Source of the DNA: Sycon ciliatum | Taxonomy: Eukaryota > Porifera > Calcarea > Leucosolenida > Sycettidae | NCBI RefSeq assembly: GCF_964019385.1 | Contig: NC_088646.1 | Span: 17,335,554 to 17,399,553 of the forward strand | DNA length: 64,000 bases | Reading direction: 5' to 3' | In this document: piece after piece, positions 24,713-36,416 of the stretch | How the letters are laid out: each line of letters begins with the position of its first letter | Numbering within the stretch: the stretch's first letter is position 1 | Notes under the pieces: generated by a model | Told to the model about the DNA's origin: nothing | Databases searched by the model: none | What the model saw: only the letters and a program-made list of their open reading frames with translations | Translations under genes and position numbers: made by a program

Positions 24713-25433
24713 CGAAATGAGATTTGTGGAAAATGACGCCACTTCCCGTGTTAGCCGCTGGTCGTATCATACAGCCCATATTCCATTGCAGGTGATGGGC
24801 GAACGTTCGTGTTGAGATCCGCTGAGCTTCCTCGTACTCGTAGAGTTGAATTTATGGCAGAAATTGCACTGAATTGCAATCAAATGGTTGTGAATGAAAC
24901 GAGATTTGTGGAAAATGACGCCACTTCCCGTGTTAGCCGCTGGTCGTATCATACAGCCCATATTCCATTGCAGGTGATGGGCGAACGTTCGTGTTGAGAT
25001 CCGCTGAGCTTCCTTGTACTCGTGGAGTTGAATTTGTGGCAGAAATTGCACTGAATTGCAGTCAAATGGTTCTGAATGAAACGAGGTTTGTGGAAAATGA
25101 CGCCACTTCCCGTGTTAGCCGCTGGTCGTATCATACAGCCCATATTCCATTGCAGTTGATGGGCGAAAGTAAGTTCTTGTGGAGATCCGCTGAGCTTCCT
25201 CGTACTCGGTGGAGTTGAATTTGTGGCAGAAATTGCACTGAAATTGCAGCCAAATGGTTGTGAATGAAACGAGATTTGTGGGAAATGAAGCCACTTCCCA
25301 TGTTAGCCGCTAGTCGTATCATACAGCCCATATTCCATTGCAGGTGATGGGCGAAAGTTCTTGTGGAGATCCGCTGAGCATCCTCGTACTCGTGGAGTTA
25401 TGAATTTGTGTCAGAAATTGCACTTAAAGGGGA
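24713..25433. repeat. 182-bp tandem array (about four units)
   Basis: Units begin at about 24713, 24895, 25077 and 25265 with GAAACGAGATTTGTGGAAAA or a close variant. The first two spacings are exactly 182 bp. The fourth unit is slightly longer, diverged, and interrupted by the foldback element at 25434-25437. Array sequence resumes after 26296. Confidence 0.85.
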
Positions 25434-25437
25434 AGTA

Positions 25438-26292
25438 TACCCTAAAATCAAATTTTCACCAGTTGTAGTCTTCGGGGTGCTGAGTCGAATGGTCTTGGTC
25501 CGAGGAAGCTGAGACGCTCCCTTCCTACTTGAATCCCAATCGAACTCGCGCACTTCCACCGAAACTGGGTGACTGCGCCCTACTAGATGGGGATTTGTAT
25601 GCAAAATGTCACTAAAAGCGCCATTTCGTTCTTATAAAAGCACGGATGACCGCGATTGGCCCATATGTTGTAGTCTTTTGGACGCTGAGTCGACTGGTTT
25701 TGGTCCGAAAAGGCTGCGATGCAGCGTTCCTCCTTTATTCCCAATCGAACATGGTTGAACAAGCGGTCACGTGCTCCTGCGTACACCAGTCACCTGGTCA
25801 CCGTGCCTGCAGGGTACAACTAACTTACTAGCCTGTTTGACCTTTTTTAGGTGCAGTCCTGTCACTCGAGTTGAACTCGAGTTGAACCTTGGTGTGAAAG
25901 TTGTCGCCTGCTGGCGCGGTGACCAGGTGATTTGGGCACCCAGGAGCACGTGACTGCTTGTTCAACCATGTTCGATTGGGAATAAAGGAGGAACGCTGCA
26001 TCGCAGCCTTTTCGGACCAAAACCAGTCGACTCAGCGTCCAAAAGACTACAACATATGGGCCAATCGCGGTCATCCGTGCTTTTATAAGAACGAAATGGC
26101 GCTTTTAGTGACATTTTGCGTACAAATCCCCATCTAGTAGGGCGCAGTCACCCAGTTTCGGTGGAAGTGCGCGAGTTCGATTGGGATTCAAGTAGGAAGG
26201 GAGCGTCGCAGCTTCCTCGGACCAAGACCATTCGACTCAGCACCCCGAAGACTACAACTGGTGAAAATTTGATTTTAGGGTATACTTCCCCT
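25438..26292. mobile_element. TTAA-flanked foldback element (855 bp)
   Basis: Two inverted arms of nearly 400 bp each, starting AGGGGAAGTATACCCTAAAA and its complement, flank a short centre at about 25820-25890. TTAA occurs on both sides (25434-25437 and 26293-26296). The 182-bp host array shows the empty site: its units read CACTGAAATTGCAG where the junction sequence without the element reads CACTTAAATTGCAG, so a single TTAA existed before insertion. There is no transposase gene, so it is non-autonomous. TTAA targets are used by piggyBac and some other families; the terminus does not settle which. Confidence 0.85.
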
Positions 26293-28236
26293 TTAAATTG
26301 CAGTCGAATGGACTTCTGTGCGTGTGTGTTGTGAGTGAATCGCAACGGCTCCCTTCCTTCAGCATCGTCAAAACGCAACATAGAGCATTATTACTACACT
26401 CGTTCCATGATTCATGATATTGCCTGGATTCTTTTAAAAACAATCAATGTGTGTTCCCTATCTATCTACATTGTACATGGTTGCAACTTGCAGGTCGTTA
26501 TTTATAAATCTTGATAATTTGAACACTTTTCTACTCGATTCCGGCGGTGACTTTAGCCGTTTAGGAAACGGAAGGCTCAGCCTCCAGGTTGGCCAGAAAG
26601 GTTCTCAGTGAATCTAACCGAAGTCTTGGCGAGTGTACAAAAGGTAAACCTATCATTTGTACTTCATAACGGAATTGTGCACAAAAATGCGCACACACAC
26701 ACAAACACTGTACAAACACACACAAAAGTACAAGCACATGTGCACCTACACACGCCTCCTCCCCCCCCCCCCCCCCCCCCCCACACACACACACTCAACT
26801 CCCCACCCCCTGTACCATGTGTACTGAGTCTGACAGACAGACACACAATCATGTTTATGCTTCCTTCGCCACCAGTTTCGGATAATGGTGTCAACAACGA
26901 GTTGTAAAATATTGGTATTTTAGGACTCCTGCCCTGAAGACGAGCACAGCGCCGTGGATCGAGCAGATCCGGCCGCGCCGGCCTAGCGTGCTTCACTTTC
27001 TGGCCGAGGCAAACATCGTCCGCGTGCGCGCATCCCGTGTCCTCTCCCGGGCTTTTACGACTCCCTGGTCGATACCAGTAGTGACGATCTACGCGTACTG
27101 CTGGCACTACACATGGCACTACTGCCAATAGTACTGGCATGGTCACCAGGGAGTCGCGAAAACCTGGGAGTGGGATTTTCACGACTCCCGGCCTGGTGAC
27201 CATGATGACCATGAAAAAAAAAAAAATAAAAAAATAAAAAAAATGAAAATAATGATGAAGGCATGATGATGCTACATCTCAGATCTGCCACCTAGTCCTT
27301 GCCCTTCAAACTATCAAAGGCTTCATTTCTCTGGCATGGGCTTGGTGGTGGTGGGTGGCCTGGCACAAGCCAAACGTCTGTAGCTGGTGATGTTCCTCAC
27401 ACATTGCCTGTTACTTCTTAGTAATACTGAGGTAACGCGGATACGATGTGCGAACTACTTTACTTTGTTCCCGTGCTGACTGCTGAGTGCTAATGAGAAC
27501 AGGTTTATTCACAACAACAATAACGTGAAACCATGAAGTAAGAACCAATGCAAAAAGACAACCCAAATTCGGAAATAAATAGAACACTCAATTGAAATGT
27601 AAGATTGAACACAAAAGCTTGACAATAAACCGTGACCTAAATGAGTGCTGATGTTGGTAAAAGAGCCAGTGATAATAATACTTCGAAGTAATTATTATAG
27701 AGGTCTGCTGCCCACACCGGACCGACTTATTTTTTACTATCTTTTGCCTCAGACACTTCATACGATCAGCGCTGATTCAGTCTGATGACGAAAGGTGGCT
27801 GACTCGCGGTACATGCAATATTATTGTGCAGAAGGGGGCATTGGACTCATCTCGGACTTCGTCTCTCCATGAAATTATGGTGTAGAGTGTGAAGTTACGA
27901 TGAGCGGCTCATATAACCATGAGAACCTGTACTTGTAATCAAGCGGGACGCTCAACTGCCCGAACAACCTAGCCTAGGGGATGTGCGAGCCTTACTATAT
28001 TTACTTTATAACATGGAAAAATGTGGGCACAAGTTATGCGATCGAGTCCACCAGCTCCATGTTACAATTTTGTCCTTGGCTCACCATCTGAGTTCTTATT
28101 TACTTTACTTCATCTTTCCTTCCACAGAAGAGCCCCTCGATAGGCTCCCACAGCCTTTGGCCAATCCTTAAATAAGAATCGATCAAACAATTAATCAAGA
28201 GCGCTCGATGCCCATAGGGCAGAGCTCCCCACGAGA

Positions 28237-28490
28237 GAAAGAGAGCGAAGGAGGGAGGGAGAAAGAAGGAGGGAGGGAGGGAGAGAGGAGGGAGGGAAGG
28301 CGGGAGAGAGAGAGTGAGTGAGTGAGTGAGAGGCATAGGAAGCTGTGTTGAGACTTCGAGTTTCACGTTCACGACCATCAGGCAACCAGATGGCATGACT
28401 CTCCCTCACTCCCTCCCTCACTCACTCACTCCCTCCCGCACTCCCTCCCTCACTCCCTCCCGCACTCCCTCCCTCACTTTCTTTCTTTGT
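28237..28490. repeat. GA-rich and CT-rich low-complexity tracts
   Basis: A (GGGA)n-like purine tract at 28237-28330 is followed, after about 65 bases, by a (CTCC)n-like pyrimidine tract at 28396-28490. They are roughly complementary and could pair. No gene lies across them. Confidence 0.85.
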
Positions 28491-29234
28491 TGTTGCATTA
28501 CTTGTACATGGATAGTCGTGGACAAGGAAGAGTCAAGCAAAACTGTTTGCCCAATGTCATGAATCATTCCTTAAACACCAAGCCCGGGATCTGCACGTGA
28601 CAATCCTGTCGTTTGGTCTCGCCAGTGTAAGTGTGCAGGATAAATCTGAGCAGCACCATTGTCAGCAATGGCGTGGTGCAGGGGCTGTGTAAAGAAAAAG
28701 CCTGAAAAATCTGTAGGACAAAGACACGACTGAAGAAAGGGGAAGTAACCCGGTTTGAATCATGAAGGTAGTTAGCCAGCTTGCCACGGATGTCGTGTAG
28801 AGCTGCCTTTTGATTCACTGAGTCGAGTCAATAATGGTGTATAATACAGCATTCGTTACTCTAGTTCAGTAGTTGTTCAAATACATGCCAGGATTGCTGG
28901 AAACGTGCATGCAGGTTACAAAAGGCGGAGAGGGAAAGCTTTCCCTCTTGCACCCGACTTCCGCGTGCAAGAAGATGATAGACAGCCACATCCTGAAACC
29001 CAGCCCAGCTGGCACTGGCACAATGCCCGTCAAGCGGCGTAACCCCGGTGTTCAAGTAAACAGTTCCACGAAGTAACGTAACGTTACTGCATACGTGGAC
29101 GAGTATACGTACAGCGTAGACTGAGTCAGGGCTGAGCTCGTGTTCCCTATTGCCCTAATCTACACGACTACATTGCAAATGCCAGTCAGTTACTAGTAGA
29201 GTGCAATGTGTAACTGTTATGCCACTTAAAATTT

Positions 29235-29509
29235 GTAAATTAGAGGAAAAACAAAATGGAAAGAGTTATGAAGCAACTATCCGCGACTGTAACAAGGTAA
29301 TAAGCAGTCAGAAAATGCGATAACAGGGCACGAAACTGACAGGCTACGGAGACATTCAGCGGTCAGTTTCGACAGGCTACTGAAACATTCAACCGTCAGT
29401 TTCGCGCCCTGTTATCGCATTTTCTGACTGCTTATTACCGTGTTACCTTGTTACAGTCGAGGATAGTTGCTTCATAACTCGTTCCCTTATGTTTTTCCTC
29501 TATTTTACA
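29235..29509. mobile_element. Hairpin (foldback) MITE, family A
   Basis: Two arms of about 110-130 bp are inverted around 29370, with AAGCAGTCAGAAAATGCGAT on the left and its complement on the right. No coding capacity. The downstream flank GGCTCAGTATCCGAGTT resembles that of the hairpin at 41211-41430. Confidence 0.75.
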
Positions 29510-29848
29510 TTTTATTGCCGGCTCAGTATCCGAGTTAAATTCCACTTATAATTGTAGACCAATTGTAGGCCTACAAATGAAATTCCCATACGGCTGACAC
29601 GAATGGAACTACATTGTATTTCTGTCGCGCTCCCATCTTAGCGCTAAAAGCAATATGTTGTACATGTATGTCTTAGCACATTCATGCACAGATCTAGTGA
29701 TACTATGTATTTCGAACCTTCGAATCCTAATACGATAATAATAATCCTAATACGATAATATCCCGATTGGAGACTCAAGTACATGATTGTATACAAACCG
29801 AGGCCCCGAAGTCTGCACATGTGGTGATTATCATTTCTGACATGTCAC

Positions 29849-30240
29849 ATGACAATCGACATGGCAACAGCGAATCCTAGCGCGACTTGCCGTGCTTTGA
29901 ATCAGCCACTGAAGACCTGTGAGCGCTGGCAGGTCTCCGATTTTCCAATCGGAGCACGCCCAGGCGTGCTCCGATTCAGCCATCAGAGGCCGCTTTTTTT
30001 TTTTTTCCAACTGCAACCAATGCTGCTACCCGTGCTCTTACAGCGCCAACAACGAGCGTTCAGCGATCACAGCAGCAGACTGAGTTCCACGATCCCGACA
30101 TTGATGAGTACATCGCAACTTGTGACCCAACAGTGCAATCCCCAACTCACCAACGGTCTCTGATGCAGAAAGCTACGAAGACCATCAACTTTTCCGGAGC
30201 TCAGTTTGGTGCAAACTGCAATGTTCACCTGCACCTGTAG
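29849..30240 (+). CDS. Possible small two-exon gene, unknown product
   Basis: I do not recognise the product. The better supported part is the terminal exon 30044-30240, which follows a good acceptor (GTGCTCTTACAG) and encodes a 64-residue end that includes DPDIDEYIATCDPTVQ and TINFSGAQFGANCNVHLHL before TAG. A candidate first exon is 29849-29918: ATG, 23 codons, and a T|GTGAGC donor. Its phase matches, giving 88 residues and a 125-base intron, much shorter than others in the window. That intron contains the AATCGGAGC hairpin. An alternative is that only the terminal exon is real and belongs to a gene with unseen upstream exons. Confidence 0.3.
29950..29979. repeat. AATCGGAGC hairpin 1
   Basis: Inverted arms AATCGGAGCACGCC and GGCGTGCTCCGATT with a two-base loop. 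The same outer arm occurs at 30536-30576 with a different inner sequence. Confidence 0.8.
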
Positions 30241-31546
30241 GCTGTAGGGTGTAGTCACTGCGAAGAAGAGAAGCTGAACTGACCTGGTTTTTAGCTGACT
30301 AGACCGCCCTTGTTTTATCTCTGTGTTGTGACTGTGTACATTAGTCATTATGTAACCTGTCTGAAGTACTAAACTGGCGACTAGTTGTGTTCCTTGTCTG
30401 GTCTAGTGTGCGTGCCTTGAGTAGGTACTAGGTATGTGTGAAGTACTACATGTAGTAGTACTAGTAGTACGAAGTAGTTCGTGCAATGCATGTCAGAAAT
30501 GGTATCAAAGCATTCGTACTCGGACTCAAGTGCTAGAATCGGAGCCCTCCGCGCTAGCGCGCGTCGGGCTCCGATTCCGCACTTTCGTCCTCGTACTCAT
30601 GCTCGATTCCATACTGAACACAGCCCTGGCAGTTGCCTTTCCTTTCCTTTGGTGGATATGCCGGCAGAAAAATATTTGGCAGAATCTGGTGCTTTTTCTG
30701 GTATGTTTCATGCATGTTTGGTATGTGGATACAGAAATGGAGCAAGGAATTCCTGTCATAAGGTTTGCATGGTTCTGCCAATTTCACTGCTTTTCTAGCA
30801 GAATCTGCCAATTGTTCGAGCATCTTAGTCTTTCCGCCAAGGGCTACCTGGCCGATATTTACTATCGCGGACCTCATCCCAAACCCAGGCCAAAGCAAGG
30901 GCCTTGTATTGGTTTGGGATTTGCCTCTGCTTTCAACAGTCAGCATGGTCAGGGATCTGGTGTCATTTTCACCAGAAGTAGATCTACCTAGACGGCTAGC
31001 CTAGAGCCGAGGAACTCCTGGGCTAGCTAGCTACGGTACAGACGTTACATCATGTCACTGACTTCACGGAAGGAATCTGCCCGCGTGGGGAGCTCATTGT
31101 CTTGTACTACTCATGTATCTGGCAGTCTCGCACAGCTCGCGCGACACGATGTGCAAGACAGTGTCCATCAGCAGTACTGAGCTCATCATCATGCTCAGTG
31201 AGCTGCCAAACATCGATACGGCCTGTAGCCTAGGTACTAGGTTGCACGCGTGATCTGATACCAGCAGGGATCTGCATGAAGAACTAAAGTCCGTTGGCTG
31301 CAAAAACACAACAACAGTCTTTGGAAAAACAAAAGCCAGTAAAATGAATAGTCTCTAATCACCCCCAGGATTTCCGCCCTGAGATAAGGCCTTGCAGCAG
31401 TGGACAGTTACCCAAGTCGAGGTTTGAGAGGGAGATCCGTTGACCACGGGTTGCTCCATTGCAACAATGATTTGATGATTACGAGGACTAGTAGTAGTAG
31501 CAGGAGGTGCCGAATTGTTTGTGGTCGCTGTTCCCGAAATCAAAGG
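30241..31546. other. Intergenic region 5' of the C16orf89 homologue
   Basis: No supported exon. It contains the second AATCGGAGC hairpin at about 30536-30576 and several GTAGTACTAGTA-like words. The promoter of the downstream gene should lie near its right end, but no core motif stands out. Confidence 0.45.
30536..30576. repeat. AATCGGAGC hairpin 2
   Basis: Arms AATCGGAGCCC and GGGCTCCGATT enclose a loop with GCGCTAGCGC. The outer 9 bases equal those of hairpin 1. Confidence 0.75.
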
Positions 31547-32362
31547 ATGCGGCAATCGCTGTTAGTGAGCACGCTGCTCATCCTTCTAACCATGCTGCTG
31601 CTCAAAGTTAGAGCACAACCAGGAGCAACCGCAGCGGGATCGGCGAAGACGGCGGCGTCCAATGACCGGTTGTCGAAGCTCAATGAGTACATGACAGCGG
31701 CGGGTCGAGCAGTGAATTTTTTTGTCCGGCATTCTCACAGGATCACACTGGACGGAGTGTACGCATTGCGAATAGCACAAGGTAATTGCCATGACTAGCA
31801 TGAGAATAGCACAAGGTAATTGCCATGACTAGCATGAGAATGGCACAGCTGGTGTTTTTCTTGTCCTTTACAGAACGATTCGTCGAATAATGGCAACTGT
31901 GAAACAAGAACACAGATTGTCAGAGGGAAGGGAGAGAGAGAGACACTCAGAGTCAGAGAGGGCGCGGGGGGGGGGGGGGGGGGGGGGATACGGGATGCAT
32001 TATGCAGCATAGTAATGTAGTGCACTAGAACTTACTTACTTAGTAGTAGAAGTCCTGGACGAAAAGTAGACATTGCAGATAAAGAATCGACATTGCAACA
32101 ACCCAAGACCGTGAAGTGTGGATTTGCGTGTGCGCGAGTGAGTGCTTGTGTGTGTGTGAATGAAAAAAATGAAAAAGACCAAAAAGTAGGGATTCACTGG
32201 CCAGAAAAAAGCCACTTCATAGCTGTGTGGTGTAGACCAGGCTGAATAGTGGCGGTTCGGCCTTGCAAGCTGTTGAATGGTGCAATCCCAGCACAAGCTG
32301 CTATGGCTTCTGCTGTAGCATCGCTATCATCGCCTCCGGCGATGGACGTCCAATGGTCCAAT

Positions 32363-32395
<33 letters not shown>

Positions 32396-35300
32396 TTGTG
32401 CATGAGGAGAAGAAAGAGGGGTCTTTTGTTTGTGCATTCGACAGTGTACTGACTACACGAACTATGCGGAATTTGACGATTCAGTGCCTGGCTCGAGTGC
32501 TTTGCAGTATTATCACATCTTGCGGGATGTAGAGCATGGTAATGATTATACCTTGCGTCTCTGCAACCTAGCGCTTTCATGTCACCAATACATTTAGCCG
32601 CTACAGACGGGATACATTCCCTTTTGACTCTGAGTTTTGAGATTTATCAGTTGCCAGGTGATACTTAAAAAAGAAGAAAAAAAGTAGCATGTAAGTTCCA
32701 TTGTTGCATTTCTTGGGATGTATGTCACTATGTACCGTACTTCCCAGATTATAAGTCGTACCCCCATTTTCAGGTTTAAGCAATATTGTTGTGATATATT
32801 CACTTCAGTAGTAAGTCACGCTCGATTGTAAGTCACACCCCCTTTTTTACCCTGATTTTTGGGGAAAAAGGTACGACTTATAATTGGGGAAATACGGTAC
32901 ATAGAATACAGGAATGAAGCAGCAGCATGTGATGCAAATGTAGTGAATACATGCAATACATGTACACATCATGCATGAACAAACCATTACAGTGCACCAT
33001 CAGGGCAGCGGCTGGCGTCACTGGTATGGCTGGTACGGCCATGGCTGTACCAGTGTTTACCTACTCCAGTGTTCATCGTTGGCTGCTCAGTATGCAATTG
33101 ATTATCTGGAAGTATGTAATGAACATGTGATGCACTGAGCTAGAGATGTATCCTCCCAGGATATGAACTTGAAATTGGACATGGGGGAAATAATCGGTCC
33201 TGGGGCCTACTTGGGGCCGTACCATCCCACAGGAGCTGGCACCAGGGTCTATCATGTGTATAACCCTACTTGGAAGTGCAATTTCCGATACCCTGCTGCA
33301 GACTCTTTTTCATTATTCCCGATCTTCTGTCATGGTCGCTGTTGTTTGTGCAGTTCATTTCAGAGCAATGGAGAGTTTTCTAAAGAAGATGGATCGGCCG
33401 CCTCTCCCGCAGGAGGAGCTGAGATCATTCGTATCGCTGGCTGATAATGTGGATAATCTAGTGACTGTCGGAGTGCAGTCCAATAGGCATAGCAAGTCAC
33501 CGAAGATGCGCGATTACTTCCGTAGAATGGGCTACGTTCTGGAGGCTCCAATGGCTTCCTTTTCACTGTCACATATACCCAATATGCTTCTCTCCACGCC
33601 GGTGTTGGACAGAGTGGAGAAGCCGGATTTCACCGAGGAGAGCAGCGATCTGTGCATGAGTGAGATCATCGGCACCGGGCCTACTCAGAGAAGGTGTACC
33701 TTATCCCCAGACTGCGTGCATTTCATGCTGGAGCCTAGAGGAGCACGAACTAAGGGATATGTACTAACTCATCAGCTGCTCTTTGCACAGCTATCTCTCA
33801 GTCTCGGTTGTGAGGAGGTTTACGAGAAAGCCCTGCGTGTCTTGGCCAAGGAGCATCCATCCGACGTGAAGACGGCTACGTCCATGCGGCATTTATTCAG
33901 CGTTGGCTGCGCCAATGTGTACCTTGAGATGAACAAGACGGTGTCGGATAGCGAAGCTTCGAAGGAACCTATAGATTCCATAGCGCAGGATATATTTCTG
34001 GAGCAAGGAACAATCTGTACGTATTACGGCTACCCAGCAATGGTTCCCGATGCATGGCTTGCCAAGGCACTTCAATTCCAGACCGGTCTTGGCTGCCTTG
34101 ACGATGGAAGGCGCATAGCAGCCAATGCCGGTGAAGACCTGGTGAAGTATGATGTAGACCAGGAAGTCTCGGCTGATGAACGCGCTGAGTGGAGCAAGCG
34201 GCACGCCCGGGAAATCAGTGAATTTACCATGTCAAGGTTTGTGATACACTGTACTCAGCTCCCTTGAAGTGGATGGTTCTAGAGATCAGCATTGCCACTT
34301 TGTTTTTACAATTGAATAATACCAGTGGGATGCTCCAGTGGATGATGAGAAATCTTATACCTGCTCAGTGATTCTAGTGTGATGAAGCCCAGGGTTGATA
34401 CTAATATTTGCTTCTCCCTCCTACTTTACCCGGCAATAGATTACATGGCAGCATGTGCAAGTGCAGTTGAAGTAAATCTCCAGTGCTGCTCAATGAAATC
34501 CGATCGAGTGAATCAAGTGGGATGCTCCAGTGGACCGTGAATGAGAGATTTCATACCTGATCAGTTATTCTAGTCACGGTGATGAAGCCCAGGGTTGATG
34601 CTAATATTTGCTTCTCCCTCCTACTTTACCCGGCAATAGAATACATGGCAGCATGTGCAAGTGCAGTTTTAAAAAGTAAATCTCCAGTGCTGCTCAATGA
34701 AATCCGATCGAGTGAATCAAGTTGAGGCTCCCTGCCTGCACCTGTTCACATCCCAGTGTCACCGTCGTAGGTATAGGGCTGCACAGCGCTGCCCTGCGCT
34801 TACTCGACTCTCGCGATCCGGTTTCACTGAGCAGGACTGTACAAGTAGGTAGCTGATGTGAGTCATGTGACATTATTTGAATTTGTACGACTGCACCGTT
34901 CACATTGACTTGACCAACTGCTTCTTTTATGATGTCCAGATCAGCAACTGGCGTATTTCAGAAACAGGCCTCTTTGTTCCTGTCTTACAAAACTGCCTGT
35001 ACTGCTGCTGCTGACTGTCTACATTGTCACACTGAACCTCGCAAAACAGAATTTCGGCCGCAACAAATTTTCGGCCAAATATGACCAGGCCGGAAATAGC
35101 CGAAAATAAATATGCGCCGAATATTTGTTTACTTACAGTATGTAACTTGTCGTTACTGTTTCCTACAGAAGTCGTGCAACTGGACGTAAACTTATGTATG
35201 ATAGGCAAATGCCAGGTAAGTAGCAAGGGAGGGAGGGGTGTCTGAATAAGTTAGTTGGTGGAGTGGACACTTTTGCCACGAGCTTGAAGAGATACCTTTT

Positions 35301-36416
35301 TTAAGTTTACCGTTGTTTGTAGTACAATCATGCAGTTGAGCTGCAGGTTAAAAAGACGGCCCATGGCAATACAGTAACATTGTTCTAATGAAGTAGGGTG
35401 GAACTCGCTTAGTAAGTACCTGAGTAGAGGTTAGTTCACATATCTCTGGTACACACCGGGGCCGGAGACGGCAGTGCCTCTTGCAACCTCTCCCAGCGGA
35501 TTGCACTTATGTGAAGCATTGCAATCCGGCGTACAAAAATCCTACGGTGAATCATTGGCGATGAGGGCTGGCAAACATGATCAGTGGCAAACTTTTAAAG
35601 CGATCTGCCCCGGCACCGATCCTGTACAATTTGGACCAAAAGCAGTATGTGAACCGGGCACGCCGGTTGTCACCGATGCCGGGAACCAAACTTTGGCAAA
35701 AGTTCACACCAATGCTCATCCTAAAATTTCCAAAATTGTGGCTCAAAATCAGATCTGGCCGCCATTCTTGTAGCGGCAAGCTAAGTCAACATAACAGCCT
35801 GTCCTAGGATCTAAGTGGCAGTTCTGCAACTCATGACGTTAATGCAATTGAAACAAATGCAAAAGATGAAGGATACATTTGCAAGTTCTTGCAACTTCAA
35901 GAAGTCTGCATGCATAATGTTGGCGCCGTCGCTTACGAGACAGCAATAAAATGTGTAGAAGTAGTTTCATGATCTGCAGTATAAGGTATCACGAAGTGGC
36001 CATTACCGGAAGACCCTTACTGTCCAATGAACTACTGAAGAAACATAGAATCCAAGCTCCAATTGCACTTTTTTCCATAGAGCGAAATGTGACTATCCAC
36101 GGAGCCAGGATCTTGCCTCCTTTCATTGCCTCCATTTTCTTCGTCTTTTCCAGATGGTTGCAGTCAACACAGCACGGGGCTGTTTGTCTCCTACCTGGCT
36201 GGTAAGATGCGTTACATGACTGAGCTACTGGCACATCGCCATCGCCATGACCTCTCCAAGTCCGGCTGGCTGAAAGACTACGAGACGAGGACGAAGAACC
36301 AGGAGGCTGGCTCCCTCTTCGCAGGGGGAGTAGGTAGGGTCAAGAGTGCAGCAGGCTACTTGAGCGGAGGACTGGAGCGTCTTCTGGCTGCACTGAAGGA
36401 AAGCTACTACACATAA
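31547..36416 (+). CDS. C16orf89 / UPF0764 family secreted protein
   Basis: Homologue of the poorly characterised human C16orf89. Proposed exons are 31547-31781, 33354-34236, 35169-35215 and 36154-36416, giving 475 residues; all introns are GT-AG with matching phases 1, 2, 1. The N-terminus is a signal peptide (MRQSLLVSTLLILLTMLL). Family landmarks from memory of the human protein are ITLDGVYALRIAQ (exon 1); FTEESSDLCMSEIIGTG, GYVLTHQLLFAQLSLSLGC and AQDIFLEQG (exon 2); and MPDGCSQHSTG, which is completed only when the 47-base exon 3 joins exon 4, strong support for that small exon. Conserved cysteines and the signal peptide suggest secretion. The C-terminal extension after the DGCS block is longer than I recall for the human protein. 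In exon 2 an alternative acceptor 10 bases downstream breaks the phase. Confidence 0.85.
31771..31838 (+). repeat. 34-bp tandem duplication spanning a 5' splice site
   Basis: AATAGCACAAGGTAATTGCC and the 14 bases after it occur twice in tandem, at 31771 and 31805. The first copy carries the exon 1 donor of the C16orf89 gene; the second repeats the same donor 34 bases downstream. Use of the second would put an in-frame TAG into the transcript. Confidence 0.85.
32735..32897. mobile_element. TA-flanked MITE (163 bp)
   Basis: Terminal inverted repeats of about 28 bp: the left end starts CCGTACTTCCCAGATTATAA, and the reverse complement of the right end starts CCGTATTTCCCCAATTATAA. TA duplications are at 32733-32734 and 32898-32899. 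It lies in intron 1 of the C16orf89 gene. Confidence 0.75.
34323..34720. repeat. About 195-bp tandem duplication in an intron
   Basis: Two copies beginning AGTGGGATGCTCCAGTGGA, at about 34324 and 34518, with a few substitutions and short indels. They lie in intron 2 of the C16orf89 gene. Confidence 0.8.

Larger units (their letters stand above)
24071..29848. other. Repeat-dominated intergenic region
   Basis: No supported gene. Contents are a half copy of the GGGAGTCGTAAAA motif at 24368, the 182-bp tandem array at 24713-25433, the TTAA foldback element at 25438-26292, a C tract near 26759, two more GGGAGTCG motifs near 27040 and 27150, GA-rich and CT-rich tracts at 28237-28330 and 28396-28490, and a hairpin repeat at 29235-29509. 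Minus-strand stretches at 28590-29040 contain ankyrin-like words without a workable exon model. Confidence 0.5.

Noticed and set aside
28590-29040. Second ankyrin gene on the minus strand
   Set aside because: Words such as TPLDGHCASASWAGF, DVAVYHLLARG and PLHHAIADNGAAQ look ankyrin-like, but the repeats have wrong spacing and no consistent splice sites or frame; possibly a decayed copy.
30434-30991. 185-residue ORF on the plus strand
   Set aside because: It reads through the AATCGGAGC hairpin, has no motif and no splice support, and competes with equal-length frames on the other strand.
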